Source: an uncultured Ruminococcus sp. (GTDB lineage Bacteria; Bacillota; Clostridia; Oscillospirales; Ruminococcaceae). From it: a stretch of DNA of 13,453 nucleotides. Positions 13,345 to 13,453 of the stretch are shown in pieces. A program made the translations under genes and the position numbers. The notes beneath the pieces are model-generated. The model was not told the origin of the DNA and searched no databases. It saw only the letters and a list, made by a program, of their open reading frames with translations. Every line of letters starts with the position of its first letter. Within the stretch, counting starts at the first letter, position 1. The stretch spans positions 1 to 13,453 of the forward strand of contig CAMHBN010000025.1 in assembly GCA_946183385.1 (NCBI GenBank), in the 5' to 3' direction.

Positions 13345-13453
13345 ATGTCATTAAAAGGGAAAATGACGCGCCTGCTGTCGGGCGCAGTAAGCAGCGCGAT
13401 GCTGCTTTCGATGTCGGCAGTATTCAGCGGCACAGCGCCGTATCTCAGTGCAG
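13345..13453 (+). CDS. N-terminus of a secreted protein (partial, cut by the window edge)
   Basis: Thirty-six codons are visible before the sequence ends. GGGAGG (13332-13337) lies 7 bases before the ATG. The N-terminus has basic residues (MSLKGKMTR), then a hydrophobic core from about 10 to 28 with small residues (SGT-A) near a likely signal-peptidase site around residues 28-36. That is a Sec signal peptide. No mature domain is visible, so function cannot be assigned. Cell-wall or fibre-degrading proteins are common behind such leaders in ruminococci, but that is only background. Confidence 0.75.
   Translation, partial: MSLKGKMTRLLSGAVSSAMLLSMSAVFSGTAPYLSA

Overview
The window looks like chromosomal DNA from a gut or rumen Firmicute of the Ruminococcus / Oscillospiraceae kind. 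The supporting signs are a moderate GC content with C- and G-rich third codon positions, strong AGGAGG-type ribosome binding sites, sigma-A promoters with 16-18 base spacers, intrinsic terminators after most transcription units, an encoded tRNA CCA end, and gene families typical of anaerobic Clostridia. These include an activator-like protein of the 2-hydroxyacyl-CoA dehydratase system with paired cysteines, an iron-sulfur flavoprotein and a DUF3795 protein. Genus assignment is inference. I see no phage, transposase, CRISPR or conventional defence gene cluster.

Layout from left to right. Positions 1-260 hold no gene but a run of perfect or near-perfect hairpins, a 14-base palindrome and a good promoter. 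Next is a large YfhO-family membrane protein (327-3761, TTG start) with an unusual charged, alanine-rich cytoplasmic tail, closed by a strong terminator. birA (3912-4895) has its own promoter and ends in a symmetrical terminator shared with the convergent operon on the minus strand. That operon runs 9983 to 4926 and encodes a 990-residue double activase-domain protein, a 410-residue partner that completes what many Firmicutes carry as a single chain of about 1,400 residues, and phosphatidylserine decarboxylase (psd). All three genes overlap by 4-8 bases.

Positions 9984-10354 are a divergent intergenic region. It holds the minus-strand promoter and a perfect-consensus promoter for tRNA-Thr(CGT) (10355-10430). 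The tRNA leader contains two collinear stretches that match the anticodon arm of the tRNA itself. Two terminators and an AT-rich gene-free stretch follow.

A three-gene operon (10848-12237) encodes a flavoprotein with a compact four-cysteine motif, a 14-cysteine DUF3795 protein and a GNAT acetyltransferase. It is followed by a second acetyltransferase with a C-terminal DUF4298 domain (12392-13159) and by the 5' end of an exported protein cut by the window edge (13345 onward).

Most genes are recognisable housekeeping or accessory metabolism: cell-envelope glycosylation, protein biotinylation, phosphatidylethanolamine synthesis and translation. The least explained parts are the hairpin array, the split activase/dehydratase-like pair coupled to psd, the tRNA-like leader, and the flavoprotein-DUF3795-GNAT unit. 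I do not see clear proof of a wholly new system.
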